A stretch of 64,000 nucleotides of DNA from Streptomyces sp. CCM_MD2014 (GTDB lineage Bacteria > Actinomycetota > Actinomycetes > Streptomycetales > Streptomycetaceae). Under the pieces are notes generated by a model. The model did not search any database. It was not told where the DNA came from and saw only the letters and a program-made list of their open reading frames with translations. Both the position numbers and the translations under genes were made by a program. Of this stretch, positions 1 through 8,801 are shown piece by piece; within the stretch, counting starts at the first letter, position 1; every line of letters begins with the position of its first letter. The stretch covers positions 7,378,001-7,442,000 of the forward strand of contig NZ_CP009754.1 of assembly GCF_000772045.1 (NCBI RefSeq). Direction: 5' to 3'.

Positions 1-998
1 TCTTCCTCGAACCCGTCGCCGCCCGCGCCGCCCAGGCCCTCGCCGCCCACACCCCGCCCGGCGTCGACTACGTCCACTTCGTCAACTCCGGCGCCGAGGC
101 CACCGAGGCCGCCCTGAAACTCGCCCGCGCCCACGGACGCACCTCGGTGATCACCACCCGACGCGGCTTCCACGGCAAGACCCTCGGCGCGCTGAGCGTC
201 ACCGCCAACGCCACTTACCAGACGCCCTTCCAGCCGCTCCTCCCCGACGTCACCCAGGTCGACTACGACGACCCGGCCGGCCTCGAACAGGCGCTGGCGG
301 CCCGGCGCGACCGCGCCTGCGTCATCGTCGAGCCCGTCCAGGGCGAGGGCGGCGTCCGCATCCCCCGCCCCGGCTATCTGAGCCAGGTGCGCGCGCTGTG
401 CAGCGCCTACGGCGCGCTTCTGGTCGTCGACGAGATCCAGACCGGCATGGGGCGCCTCGGCACCTGGTGGGGCGTCGACGCCGAGGGAGTGCGCCCGGAC
501 GTGCTGCTGGCCGGCAAGGGGCTCAGCGGCGGCGTCGTACCCATCGCCGCCATGGCCGCCACCGCGGAGGCCTACGGGCCGTTCAGCCGCGACCCCTACC
601 TGCACACCTCCACCTTCGGCGCCTCCCCGATCGCCTGCGCCGCCGCGCTGGCCACCGTACGGGCGATGGAGGCGGAGAACACCGTGGCCCGGGCCGCGGC
701 GCTCGGCCCGCGGATCCTCGCCGCCGTACGGGAGGTGTGCGCGCCGCACGAGGGCGGCCTGGTCCGCGAGGTGCGGGGCCGCGGACTGCTGATCGGCATC
801 GAGTTCGCCGAGGAACGAGCCGTCGGTGAACTGCTGCTGGAGCTGATCGCCCGCGGCGTCCTCGTCAACCACTCCCTCAACTCCACCCGGGTGCTGCGGC
901 TGACGCCGCCGGCCGTGGTCGAGGACGACGAGCTGGGCCTGTTCCTGACCACCCTCGCCGAGGCCCTGCACGGCACGGCCGGCCGCATGTCCCGCTGA
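1..998 (+). CDS. Class III PLP-dependent aminotransferase, 5' end cut by window edge
   Basis: The reading frame is open from base 3 to the stop at 998, so the N-terminus lies outside the window. Seen directly: FVNSGAEATEAALKLAR near the left edge, a GFHGKT segment, the PLP-ring aspartate in VVDEIQTGMGR, and the Schiff-base lysine in LLAGKGLSGG. These are the order and spacing of fold-type I, class III (ornithine/GABA/acetylornithine type) aminotransferases, which transfer an omega- or alpha-amino group to a keto acid or aldehyde. The substrate cannot be read from sequence. It is followed 50 bp downstream by an SRPBCC gene, then flavin and FAD enzymes, which suggests amine installation in a biosynthetic pathway (inference). 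Confidence 0.9.
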   Translation, partial: FLEPVAARAAQALAAHTPPGVDYVHFVNSGAEATEAALKLARAHGRTSVITTRRGFHGKTLGALSVTANATYQTPFQPLLPDVTQVDYDDPAGLEQALAARRDRACVIVEPVQGEGGVRIPRPGYLSQVRALCSAYGALLVVDEIQTGMGRLGTWWGVDAEGVRPDVLLAGKGLSGGVVPIAAMAATAEAYGPFSRDPYLHTSTFGASPIACAAALATVRAMEAENTVARAAALGPRILAAVREVCAPHEGGLVREVRGRGLLIGIEFAEERAVGELLLELIARGVLVNHSLNSTRVLRLTPPAVVEDDELGLFLTTLAEALHGTAGRMSR

Positions 999-1048
999 CC
1001 GGCCGGCACCCCCGTCCGCCAACCGTCCGGAAAGGAACCGAACGCCCC

Positions 1049-1516
1049 ATGCGCCACGTGGTCCTGCACGCCCTCGCCGAGGGCCTGGCACCCGCCGACG
1101 TCTACCGCCGCATCAGCGACTTCGGCCGCTACCCCGAGTACAGCGACGTCTTCCGCGAGGTGCGCGTCGAACCGCCGCTGCCCGACGGCTCCACCGTCTC
1201 GGACTGGACCGTCGAGTTCCGCGGCGGCCTGATGCGCTGGCGGGAGCGCGACACATACTCGCCCGAGACCCACTCCCTCGCCTTCGAGCAGCTCAGCGGC
1301 GACTTCCAGACCTTCGAGGGAGGCTGGCGGTGCGAGCCGCGGGGCGACGGCACCCTCGTCGTCTTCACCGCCGCCTTCGACCTGGGCATCCCCTCGCTGG
1401 CCGAGATCCTCGACCCCGTGGCCGAGTCGACCGTGCGCACCAACATCGCCCGCGTGCTGCGCGGCCTCGCGGACGCGGAGGTGATCGATGAGCACGCGGC
1501 TGCGGCTCGTGGCTGA
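1049..1516 (+). CDS. SRPBCC (polyketide cyclase/COQ10-like) protein
   Basis: A 155-aa protein with the START/SRPBCC pattern: an N-terminal strand, then YRRISDFGRYPEYSDVFREV, a run of beta strands, and a long C-terminal helix (residues about 120-150). This fold binds hydrophobic ligands and includes polyketide aromatases/cyclases and COQ10-type lipid carriers. A purine-rich stretch (ggaaagg) lies about 10 bp before the ATG. The 3' end overlaps the next gene by 29 bp, so the two are probably translationally coupled. In this setting a cyclase or ligand-chaperone role is likely, but the substrate is unknown. Confidence 0.75.
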   Translation: MRHVVLHALAEGLAPADVYRRISDFGRYPEYSDVFREVRVEPPLPDGSTVSDWTVEFRGGLMRWRERDTYSPETHSLAFEQLSGDFQTFEGGWRCEPRGDGTLVVFTAAFDLGIPSLAEILDPVAESTVRTNIARVLRGLADAEVIDEHAAAARG

Positions 1517-2090
1517 CCGGGCGGCGGCGACCGCCCATCTCCCGTCCCCTCCCACCGGACCGCCGCACGGGGAGCCCCTGCACGAGGAACCCGGGCCGGG
1601 CGCCGCCCGCTGCCTCGGCCTCTACGCCAAGCTGGCCGCCGGGGTGACCGTCGTGACGGCCCGCGGCGAGGACGGCCCGCTCGGCATGACCGTCTCCGCC
1701 GTCACCTCCCTCTCCGCCCGGCCGCCTCTGCTCCTGGCCTGTCTGCGGGACGGCTCCCGCACCCTCGCCGCCGTACGCTCCCGCCGGACCTTCGCCGTGC
1801 ACCTGCTGCGGGAGGAACAGCAGGAGCTGGCCGGCCGGTTCGCGTCCCCCACGACGACCGCCGCCGAGCGGTTCGCGGGAACGGACACCCGGCAGGTGCT
1901 GGGCGTCCCCGTGCTGGCCGGGTCGCTCGCCTGGTCGGTGTGTCTCACCGAGGACGTCCGCCGCTACGGCGACCACCACCTCGTCGTCGGCCGGGTGGCC
2001 GCCGTGCACGTCGGCGCCGGCCGCCCGCTGCTGTGGCACGACCGCAGGTTCGGCACCCTGACCGAGCCGGTGCCGGAAGCCGCCGGATGA
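1488..2090 (+). CDS. Flavin reductase-like (FMN-binding split-barrel) protein
   Basis: A 200-aa protein. After an N-terminal tail of about 40 residues it shows the flavin reductase core: KLAAGVTVVTA, GMTVSAVTSLSARPPLLLACL, FAVHLLREEQQELAGRFA, and a C-terminal HHLVVGRVAAVHV strand. The family reduces FMN/FAD with NAD(P)H and usually feeds a flavin-dependent monooxygenase or halogenase. The start is fixed by an excellent Shine-Dalgarno, GGAGGTG, 5 bp before the ATG and inside the previous gene. The stop overlaps the ATG of the next gene (ATGA). The FAD halogenase-like enzyme encoded at 8802-10559 is a plausible client (inference). Confidence 0.85.
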   Translation: MSTRLRLVADRAAATAHLPSPPTGPPHGEPLHEEPGPGAARCLGLYAKLAAGVTVVTARGEDGPLGMTVSAVTSLSARPPLLLACLRDGSRTLAAVRSRRTFAVHLLREEQQELAGRFASPTTTAAERFAGTDTRQVLGVPVLAGSLAWSVCLTEDVRRYGDHHLVVGRVAAVHVGAGRPLLWHDRRFGTLTEPVPEAAG

Positions 2091-3409
2091 GCGGGCAGCC
2101 GGCCGGAACGCCGTGCTGGGAGCGGGCGGAACTGCCGCCGCAGCCCCAACTGCACGGCGTGGTCACCGCGGACGTGGCCGTCGTCGGGGCCGGTCTGGCC
2201 GGGCTGTCCTGCGCCTACCACCTCGCCGAACGCGCCCCGGGGCTCGACATCGCCGTGATCGACGCACAGCACCCGGCCGCCGGGGCCAGCGGCCGGGGCA
2301 CCGGCCTCCTCGGCCCCCGGGCCGGACCCGCCCTGGACCGCGCGGTGCGCCGCTTCGGCGCGCGGACGGCCCGCCGGATGCACCGGGCCAGTCAGCAGGC
2401 GGTACGGGACGTGCTCGACCTGTGCTCGCGGCTCGACGTGCCCTGCGGACTGCGGACCGGCGAGCAGCTCATGGCGACCCGCTCGCCCGCGGGCCTGGTG
2501 GCACTCGTCCGCCAGGCCCGCGCCTGCCGCGAACTGGGACTGGACGTACCCGTCCTCTCCCCGGCCGGCATCCGCGAACGCGTCGGGGTGTCCTACCGCG
2601 CCGCGCTCCTGCACCGCCCGGCCGCCACCCTCGACCCGGCCGCCCTGACCTGCGCGCTCGCTCGTGCCTGCGCGGACAAGGGCGTACGGTTCTACGGCCG
2701 CAGCCCGCTCCTCGCCCTGCGCCCCGGCGACCTGGTCGGACCCGAACTGGTCCTCCCGCACGGGCGCCTGTACGCCGGGCAGGCGGTGCTGGCCGTCAAC
2801 TCCGCGGCCCAGGCACTGGATCTGCCGGTCGGCACGATCCTCCCGCTCGAGGTGTACGCCGTCGCGACCGAGCCGCTGAGTCCCGCCGCCTACGAGCTGC
2901 TGGGCGGGCGCGCCGGACCCGCCGTGGTCGACGCCGTGCCGCTGGCACCGTACTTCCGGCTGCTCCCGGACGGGGGCCTGATCGCGGGCGGCGGCACCGC
3001 CGCGGTCCCGTCCGGGCTCGCCGCCTCCCGTCTCCAGGCCCTGCGGGAGCGCGCCTGGGCCCGGCTGGAGCGCTGGCTGCGGGCCCTGCACCCCGACCTG
3101 GCCCGGGTGCGGGTCACCCACCGCTGGTCCGGCCGGATCGGCATGACCGGCGACGACCTGCCGGTGGTCGGGCCGGTGCCCGGCCACGCCGACGTCTGGT
3201 ACATCGGCGGCTGCGGCGGCCACGGGCTCGCGCTCTCCGTGGCGCACGGCGCGCATGTGGCGGGGGCCCTGCTCGGCGAGCCGGACCCGGGCGAACCACT
3301 GCCCTGGCACCGTTCGCGCGCCCCCCGTCTGCCCCTGCGCGGCCCCGTGCGCCCCCTGCTCCGCGCCTGTGTGGACGCACACGGGTGGGCCGTGCGGCGT
3401 GTCTGCTGA
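2087..3409 (+). CDS. FAD-dependent oxidoreductase, DAO/glycine-oxidase type
   Basis: A 440-aa protein starting at an ATG that overlaps the previous stop. The Rossmann FAD motif VVGAGLAGLSCAYHLAE is at about residues 27-43, followed by the GASGRGTG segment typical of the DAO superfamily. The C-terminal FAD-contact region contains RWSGRIGMTGDDLPVVGP and GGCGGHGLALS. Enzymes of this family oxidise amines, amino acids or sarcosine-type substrates. Together with the upstream aminotransferase and flavin reductase it forms a redox/amine module. The substrate is not recognisable. Confidence 0.85.
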   Translation: MSGQPAGTPCWERAELPPQPQLHGVVTADVAVVGAGLAGLSCAYHLAERAPGLDIAVIDAQHPAAGASGRGTGLLGPRAGPALDRAVRRFGARTARRMHRASQQAVRDVLDLCSRLDVPCGLRTGEQLMATRSPAGLVALVRQARACRELGLDVPVLSPAGIRERVGVSYRAALLHRPAATLDPAALTCALARACADKGVRFYGRSPLLALRPGDLVGPELVLPHGRLYAGQAVLAVNSAAQALDLPVGTILPLEVYAVATEPLSPAAYELLGGRAGPAVVDAVPLAPYFRLLPDGGLIAGGGTAAVPSGLAASRLQALRERAWARLERWLRALHPDLARVRVTHRWSGRIGMTGDDLPVVGPVPGHADVWYIGGCGGHGLALSVAHGAHVAGALLGEPDPGEPLPWHRSRAPRLPLRGPVRPLLRACVDAHGWAVRRVC

Positions 3410-3465
3410 CGGCCCGCGTGCGGTGGTGTCCCATTCCAGTTCCTGAAACCGTCCGGGAGGATCTC

Positions 3466-4710
3466 ATGCTGCGACTTGGCCTCGGCAGGGACGGCCGCCT
3501 GCCGCCGTCCGTGACCATGGGCACCGTCGACGTCGCCTTTGACCTGGCCGCGCGGGGCAGGCCGCTCCCCGTCGTCTTCGCGTTCGCGTTCGACGGCGGG
3601 GCGCCGACGCTGGACTCCGTGCGGGCGAGGGTCGCCGAACGCGCCCACCGGATCCCGGCGTTGCACTACCGCATCGCACGCGAGAGCCGGACGTTCCGGC
3701 GGGTGGACCGGATCGCGGTGGACCGGCATGTGCACGAGGCCTGGCTGCCCGAAGACACCGACGGCTCGGCGACCGGCCGGCTGATGCTCTCCCGTCCTCC
3801 GACGGCCGACGGCGGACCGACCTGGGACGTGTGGCTGGTGCACGGTCCGGCCGGGCGCCACACCCTGTGCTACCGCACCGACCACGCCTTCCAGGACGGG
3901 GTGGGCGCCGCCTACACCGCCCGTGCCCTGCTCGGCGACGACCCCGGGGGCGGACCGGCCCCCAGACCCCGCCGTCTTCCCACCGCGGCGGGCATCGCGG
4001 GCACCTTGCGAGACGTGGCGGGTGCCTTCGGGGCGGCCGTCCCCAAACCGGCCTTCGACGGGGTGTGCACCGGGCGCGTCGACGTGTGCCACGCCGACAC
4101 CTCGCTCGGCCGGCTCCGCGCCGTCGGCCGCATGTACGGGGCCACGGTGACCGACGTCTACCTGGCCGCCCTGGCCCGTGCCGTCCGCACCTGGCACCTG
4201 AAGGAGACCGGCGCGGTCCACCCGCCGCTGCCCGTGGCGATCCCGATGTCCGTCCGCGCGCCGGGCGAGGAACAGGCGCCCGGCAACCGCATGGTCACCG
4301 CACGCATCCTCCTGCCCTGCGACGAGGAGTCGCCGCAGCGGGCGCTGGCCCGGGTGGTGGCCGCGATGAACGGGCTGCGGGCCGGCCGGCGCCGCGACTC
4401 GATGCGCGCGCTCCTGGCGGCCACCCCGCGGTCGGCCGGCGCCCGGGTCGGCGTGCGCCTCGTCCACGGCAGGCTCGTCGCGGGGCCGGTGAGCAGTGTG
4501 AACTTCGGTACGGCGCTGGTCCACCAGGGACTCACGGCCAGGCGGGCGGCCGTCTACACCAGCGTCGCGTCCGGCATCCGCAGCGTGGTGACGCTGACCA
4601 GCCAGCACGACACCGCCTGCCTGACCGTCGTGCACGACGAGGCGCTCCGCACCGCCGACGAACTCCCCGACCTGTGGCTCGCGGCGCTGCTGGAGCTGGA
4701 ACGCCGGTGA
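3466..4710 (+). CDS. WS/DGAT-like (condensation-fold) acyltransferase
   Basis: A 414-aa protein. The start was chosen at the ATG 5 bp after GGGAGG (3455-3460); the frame is open further upstream, but only across the preceding gene. It resembles wax ester synthase/diacylglycerol acyltransferases: an N-terminal acceptor half, then YRTDHAFQDGVGAAYTARAL, where the family motif HHxxxDG reads DHAFQDG (H140, D144, G145). A C-terminal half follows with PVAIPMSVR, PGNRMV and GPVSSVNFG. The catalytic second histidine is kept and the first is replaced by Asp. The likely reaction is acyl transfer from acyl-CoA or a carrier protein onto an alcohol or amine; the true substrate is unknown. It is the last plus-strand gene before a terminator. 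Confidence 0.75.
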   Translation: MLRLGLGRDGRLPPSVTMGTVDVAFDLAARGRPLPVVFAFAFDGGAPTLDSVRARVAERAHRIPALHYRIARESRTFRRVDRIAVDRHVHEAWLPEDTDGSATGRLMLSRPPTADGGPTWDVWLVHGPAGRHTLCYRTDHAFQDGVGAAYTARALLGDDPGGGPAPRPRRLPTAAGIAGTLRDVAGAFGAAVPKPAFDGVCTGRVDVCHADTSLGRLRAVGRMYGATVTDVYLAALARAVRTWHLKETGAVHPPLPVAIPMSVRAPGEEQAPGNRMVTARILLPCDEESPQRALARVVAAMNGLRAGRRRDSMRALLAATPRSAGARVGVRLVHGRLVAGPVSSVNFGTALVHQGLTARRAAVYTSVASGIRSVVTLTSQHDTACLTVVHDEALRTADELPDLWLAALLELERR

Positions 4711-4726
4711 GTGCGGCTCGCCGTAC

Positions 4727-4764
4727 CGTACGAAGCCCCGGGCGGAGACCCGGGGCTTCGTACG
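4727..4764. terminator. Perfect 16-bp hairpin between convergent genes
   Basis: Left arm 4727-4742 and right arm 4749-4764 are perfect reverse complements around a 6-nt loop (cggaga). The hairpin lies between the stop of the plus-strand acyltransferase gene (4710) and the 3' end of the minus-strand methyltransferase gene (4777). It is therefore placed to act as a bidirectional terminator. No U-tract follows, as is common in Streptomyces. Confidence 0.85.
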
Positions 4765-4776
4765 TGGCGCGAGCAC

Positions 4777-5673
4777 TCAGCGGGTGCCGCGCAGCGTTCC
4801 GGTCGTGAGGAAGGCGCACTTGGCGGCGGCCTCGCCGACCAGCGGCAGATAGAGGGCCAGCCGTTCCATCGCGTACGGCAGGGTGAACAGATCGGCGACC
4901 CGGGCGTCCCAGCCGTGCTCCGCCCACCACTCCTCCGGCTCGGCGAGCTGCCAGTTCCAGGCCGCTCCGATCGTGGCGAGGGCGTTGAGGAAGGGCGCCA
5001 CGAGGGGCGAGTCCACCGCACGGGCGTTCACACACTCGGCACCGAAGGTGCTGCGGTCGGCGGACAGTCCGGTCATCGTGGCGACGACCGCCGTCACCTG
5101 GTCGGGGCGGAGGAAGTACAGCGGGGCCTCGCAGAGCCAGGCGGTCGGCCTGCCCGGATCGAACCCTGCCGCGACGAGTTCCCCGCCCCACGCTCCCGTG
5201 ACGTCGGCCCCGACGGCGGTGCGGCGTCCGCAGGTGACCGGGCTGCCGTCCAGCACGCGGTCCTTGAAGGCCAGGACGGAGGGGACCTCGACCTCGAAGA
5301 GGTGCACGCCGGTCGGCCAGTCGAGCCGGAAGGCGCGGGTGTCCAGGCCTGCTCCGAGGACGACCACCTGACGGCAGCCCGAACGGGCCGCGGTGAGCAG
5401 GTAGTCGTCGAAGAAGCGGGACCGGACCACCTGCCAGTCGGGCAGCAGGCGCTGCATCGCTCCCTCACCGGGCGGGCCCCCTTGGAACCGGGCCGCGTAC
5501 AGGAAGTCGGCGGCCCACGGGTCGAGGACGAACGGCGCGGGCCGCAGGGCCTCCGCCGCGTGCGCGGCGGCCGTCCAGAGCGCCGCGTGCGAGAGGCCCT
5601 CCGGGGCTCGGGCGGCCGGCCCGGACGGGGACCGCGGCCCGGTGAGCGACTGCGGTCGGGTGGATTCCGGCAT
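4777..5673 (-). CDS. SAM-dependent methyltransferase, LCMT/PPM-like family
   Basis: A 298-aa protein. The SAM-binding motif reads VVVLGAGLDTRAFRLDWP, with an upstream RSRFFDDYLLTAARSGCRQ segment, an acidic strand HLFEVEVPSVLAFK and a downstream PTAWLCEAPLYFLRPDQV. This combination is characteristic of the leucine-carboxyl-methyltransferase-like group common in actinomycetes, which includes many O-methyltransferases of secondary metabolism. It is the last gene of the minus-strand run that starts with the HD and halogenase-like genes. The acceptor is unknown. Confidence 0.85.
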   Translation of the reverse strand: MPESTRPQSLTGPRSPSGPAARAPEGLSHAALWTAAAHAAEALRPAPFVLDPWAADFLYAARFQGGPPGEGAMQRLLPDWQVVRSRFFDDYLLTAARSGCRQVVVLGAGLDTRAFRLDWPTGVHLFEVEVPSVLAFKDRVLDGSPVTCGRRTAVGADVTGAWGGELVAAGFDPGRPTAWLCEAPLYFLRPDQVTAVVATMTGLSADRSTFGAECVNARAVDSPLVAPFLNALATIGAAWNWQLAEPEEWWAEHGWDARVADLFTLPYAMERLALYLPLVGEAAAKCAFLTTGTLRGTR

Positions 5674-5748
5674 GGGACCTCCTGGAAACGGACGGAGTGT
5701 GACGGAGAGGAGTCCGTGGAACGGACCGGCGGCGGTGCGGGGCCGGTG

Positions 5749-7302
5749 TCAGCCCGAGCGGCGGCGGCCCAGCAGGAAGGCCGCGGCACCCAGCGCGAGC
5801 ATCCCCTTGGAGGGGCGGGCGGGCCGCTGGCCGCCCATCGCGGGGGGAGTGCGCGGCTCGTGGATGTTCAGCGCGAACTGGCGGTTGGCCACGTCGGACA
5901 GGACACCCCGGACCTGGTCGGGACCGGTGACCGCGGCCAGCAGCAGCTCCATGGAGTTCCGGGCGAACTGGTTGCGGCCCAGGAACTCGCGGCCGAGGGC
6001 GAACAGGATCTTCGGCACCTCCCCCTGGAACACCTCCGGAAGGGTGATCTCGGGGGCCAGGCAGCGCACCGAGCCGTCCAGGTTCGCGAAGGACTTGCCG
6101 AGCAGCGACACCGCCGGCGGCGAACCGATGCCCCGCTTGGTCGCCTTGGCCAGCACGGTGGTGAGCGAGACGCCGAAGTTCATGTCCTCCAGAGCCAGGT
6201 GGGAGACCTTGGGCACGAAGGCGGCCATGTCGGCGGCGAACGCGGGCATGTTGGCCCACGGCGTCATCCGGCCCATCTCGGCCCAGTGCTGGGCCAGGCC
6301 CGCGCCGTCGTTCTGGGCCAGCGTCATGAACAGCGGCAGCAGTTGCAGGCTGGTGCGCCGGTCCAGCCGGCCGACCATGCCCCAGTCGATCAGCGTCGCC
6401 GGGCCCCCGGGGGCGGCGAAGACGTTGCCCGCGTGCGGGTCGGCGTGGAAGAAGCGGTGCACGAAGTACCCGTGGTACATGAAGCGCAGCAGGTCCTTGC
6501 CGATCTCCACGCGCTCGCCGTCCGTGAAGTGGGCGCGGTCGACGTGCCGCACCGACTTCCCGTCCGCCAGCGACTGGACGAGGACCCGCGGACTGGCGTG
6601 CAGCACCCGGGGCACCTCGAGGGAACGGAAGGACCGGACGTGTTCGCGGGCCTCGTCCATGTTGCGGGCCTCGCCGGTGAAGTCCAGTTCCGGTTCCATG
6701 GCGTCGAAGACCGAGCCGAGCATCGCCTCGATGTCGATGACCTCGTTGAACCGCGGAGCGACCCGGGCCACGATCCGCGACGCCCGGCGCATCAGGGCCA
6801 TGTCGGCGAGTACGCCCTCGCGGATGCCGGGCCGCTGGATCTTCACCACGGCGGCTCGTCCGCCGGGCAGCGTCACCCGGTAGACCTGGGCCAGGGACGC
6901 CGCGCCCAGCGGGGCGGCGGTCTCGACGTCGTCGAAGCGCAGTTTCCAGTCCGGCCCCAGGTCCCGGGCCAGCACCGGCTCGAACTCCGAGAAAGGCTGG
7001 ACGTCGACCTCGTCGTGCAGGTTCTGGAGTTCGTCACGGATGGACTCGGGGACCATGTCGGGTCTGGTGGACAGGATCTGACCGAGCTTCACGTAGAAGG
7101 GGCCGAGGCTTTCCAGCGCCTGCCGCACCGCCTTGGCACGGCGCTGGTCGGACCCGGCGGAGGCATCGGCGTCCTCCGCCGGGGACCGGGAGTCCCGCTT
7201 CGTACGCCCCCGCAGCCGGGTGGTCAGTCCGACCTCGTCGGCCACGAGGCTGCCAAGGACCTTGACCACGAGACGCAGTCGATCGCCGACGACAGACGCC
7301 AT
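5749..7302 (-). CDS. UbiB/ABC1/AarF atypical kinase-like protein
   Basis: A 517-aa protein with the ABC1 signature: the KxGQ-type motif FYVKLGQILSTRPDMVP (about residues 69-85), an Ala-rich nucleotide loop PLGAASLAQVYRV, a lysine in VVKIQRPG, and the catalytic FFHADPHAGNVF plus LIDWGMVGRLD (DFG equivalent DWG). The C-terminus ends in basic residues after a Gly/Ala/Leu stretch that could be a membrane anchor. UbiB relatives are ATPases/kinases linked to lipid and quinone metabolism. Here it sits inside an apparent biosynthetic operon, 75 bp before the methyltransferase gene, so a specialised role is possible. Confidence 0.88.
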   Translation of the reverse strand: MASVVGDRLRLVVKVLGSLVADEVGLTTRLRGRTKRDSRSPAEDADASAGSDQRRAKAVRQALESLGPFYVKLGQILSTRPDMVPESIRDELQNLHDEVDVQPFSEFEPVLARDLGPDWKLRFDDVETAAPLGAASLAQVYRVTLPGGRAAVVKIQRPGIREGVLADMALMRRASRIVARVAPRFNEVIDIEAMLGSVFDAMEPELDFTGEARNMDEAREHVRSFRSLEVPRVLHASPRVLVQSLADGKSVRHVDRAHFTDGERVEIGKDLLRFMYHGYFVHRFFHADPHAGNVFAAPGGPATLIDWGMVGRLDRRTSLQLLPLFMTLAQNDGAGLAQHWAEMGRMTPWANMPAFAADMAAFVPKVSHLALEDMNFGVSLTTVLAKATKRGIGSPPAVSLLGKSFANLDGSVRCLAPEITLPEVFQGEVPKILFALGREFLGRNQFARNSMELLLAAVTGPDQVRGVLSDVANRQFALNIHEPRTPPAMGGQRPARPSKGMLALGAAAFLLGRRRSG

Positions 7303-7390
7303 CGCGTGTGATCCTCCTCAGGTGGGGTGCGCGTACGGACGTCGGCCGGCGTACCGCGTGGGGCCGGCCGGCGGGACGGCGGGACGACGG

Positions 7391-8074
7391 TCAGCTCGAG
7401 GCCGAGGACTGACCGCCGTGGGGCTTGTCGCCCCCCTGCTGACCCGTCAGACCGCCCAGCTGTCCCGTCAGTCCCTGTAGCGCGGCCATGCCCTGCTGTC
7501 CGGCCTGGGCCGGCACATTGGCCATGTTCTGCAGGCCCTGCACCGCCTCGACGAGCTTGGGGAGTACCTGGGTGAGCTGGGTGAGCTGGGTCGGGAGCGA
7601 CATCAGGTCACCCGCGCCGCTCGCCGCGTGTCCGAGGCCTCCGGCCAACTGGCCGAGCCCGCCGAGCGCACCGGCGGCGCCGCCGACCGCGGCGAGCGGG
7701 TTGGCCGCACCGCCCATCGCGGCCAGGGGGTTGCCGGCCCCGCCGAGCGCGGCCGCGAGCGGGTTGCCGCCGCCCGCCGCACCGGTGAGCGCGGCGAGTG
7801 GGTTGACGGCGCCGCCGAGCCCGCCGAGCCCGCCGAGGGCGGCCAGCGGGTTGGCGGCCCCCGCGAGCGCGGTCGCCGGATTGAGGGCCCCGGCCAGTGC
7901 GCCCAACGCGTTCGGGGGCAGCCCGGCCAGGGTGTTGACGGCGCTGCCGGATCCGCTCGGCGAACCCGAGTCGTCGTCGCGGTTCAGGAGGTCGTCGAAG
8001 GCCTCTTTCCAGGCGTCGGTCATATCACCGACCAAGTCCTTGATGATGTCCTGGATGTTCTTGCTGTTGCCCAT
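7391..8074 (-). CDS. Low-complexity NPLAA-repeat protein, function unknown
   Basis: A 227-aa protein I do not recognise. Residues 1-45 are an acidic amphipathic segment (IIKDLVGDMTDAWKEAFDDLL) followed by a Ser/Gly linker. Residues about 50-150 are Ala/Gly/Leu/Asn-rich with five NPLAA copies, each within a G-A/G-x-NPLAA-x-x-G context, plus a related NPATAL. The C-terminal third (LTQLTQVLPKLVEAVQGLQNM) looks helical and ends Gln/Gly-rich. The ATG follows a GGGGCC stretch rather than a strong RBS. It lies 52 bp after the ECF sigma gene and 88 bp before the ABC1 gene on the same strand. A structural or scaffold role is conceivable but unproven. Confidence 0.75.
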   Translation of the reverse strand: MGNSKNIQDIIKDLVGDMTDAWKEAFDDLLNRDDDSGSPSGSGSAVNTLAGLPPNALGALAGALNPATALAGAANPLAALGGLGGLGGAVNPLAALTGAAGGGNPLAAALGGAGNPLAAMGGAANPLAAVGGAAGALGGLGQLAGGLGHAASGAGDLMSLPTQLTQLTQVLPKLVEAVQGLQNMANVPAQAGQQGMAALQGLTGQLGGLTGQQGGDKPHGGQSSASS

Positions 8075-8126
8075 GAGTGTGGCCCCTTCTGTTTCTCTGC
8101 GATGGGAGAGGTGAGGCTTCCGGCCG

Positions 8127-8651
8127 TTATCCGGGGAAACCTTCCAAGGATTTCGCGCAGGCGCTTTTCAATCGGGCGCGACCCCTGGTGAAAGCGGCCT
8201 CGGCCGCCTTGACGGAAATGTTGTGCATGCGAGCGAATTCCGCAGTGGAAATTCCTTTTGCGCGGGCGAGTATGACCTCCTGTTCCCGTCCCCGCAGGTG
8301 TTGCACCTGGTTCAGCAGCCATCGGCCGAAGTCCTGGTCGCAGACGTCGTCCTCGGTCGTGCCGAAGGTGTCCACGAACACTGCGCGCTGCAGAAGTCTG
8401 CTGCGTCGCTCCATGTCGCGGTAGAAGTCGATGCAGAGGCGGAGCGCCACGGACGTCAGAAAGGAACCGAGCCGGTTCCTGTCCAACGAGGCGTGAGCGG
8501 CTGCGCGTGCCATGGTTTCCTGAACGCAGTCCTCCGCGTCCTGGAAACTCGGCAGTCGTCGTCGAACCAATCGCATGAGGCGGTCCTGATGCTGGAAGAT
8601 GTCTTCCCAGGAGCATTCAGCGGGCGATTGGCAGGTGGAATGTCGCACCAT
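8127..8651 (-). CDS. ECF-family RNA polymerase sigma factor
   Basis: A 174-aa protein with sigma region 2 (QHQDRLMRLVRRRLPSFQDAEDCVQETMARA, then LGSFLTSVALRLCIDFYRD) and sigma region 4 (HLRGREQEVILARAKGISTAEFARMHNISVKAAEAAFTRGRARLK). There is no C-terminal SnoaL extension and no recognisable anti-sigma gene next door. It lies within the minus-strand run, 150 bp downstream of the halogenase-like gene, and so is a candidate pathway-specific regulator (inference). The 150-bp leader could carry its own promoter. Confidence 0.9.
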   Translation of the reverse strand: MVRHSTCQSPAECSWEDIFQHQDRLMRLVRRRLPSFQDAEDCVQETMARAAAHASLDRNRLGSFLTSVALRLCIDFYRDMERRSRLLQRAVFVDTFGTTEDDVCDQDFGRWLLNQVQHLRGREQEVILARAKGISTAEFARMHNISVKAAEAAFTRGRARLKSACAKSLEGFPG

Positions 8652-8801
8652 GGTGGATTGCAGCCCGTTGTCTCTCGGATTGGGCAGGGAGAACCGCGGC
8701 CGACTTTCGAATTGTCGGCCATGTGGTTTTCCTACCCGAGCCTCTGGAGCGGCAAACCGGAATGTATGCTTCCGCGAGTCGGCCGAAATGTTTTTTCGCG
8801 C

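Noticed and set aside
596..1555. 319-aa minus-strand frame opposite the aminotransferase and SRPBCC genes
   Set aside because: Antisense shadow with Ala/Gly/Ser-rich sequence; the plus-strand proteins have clear family motifs.
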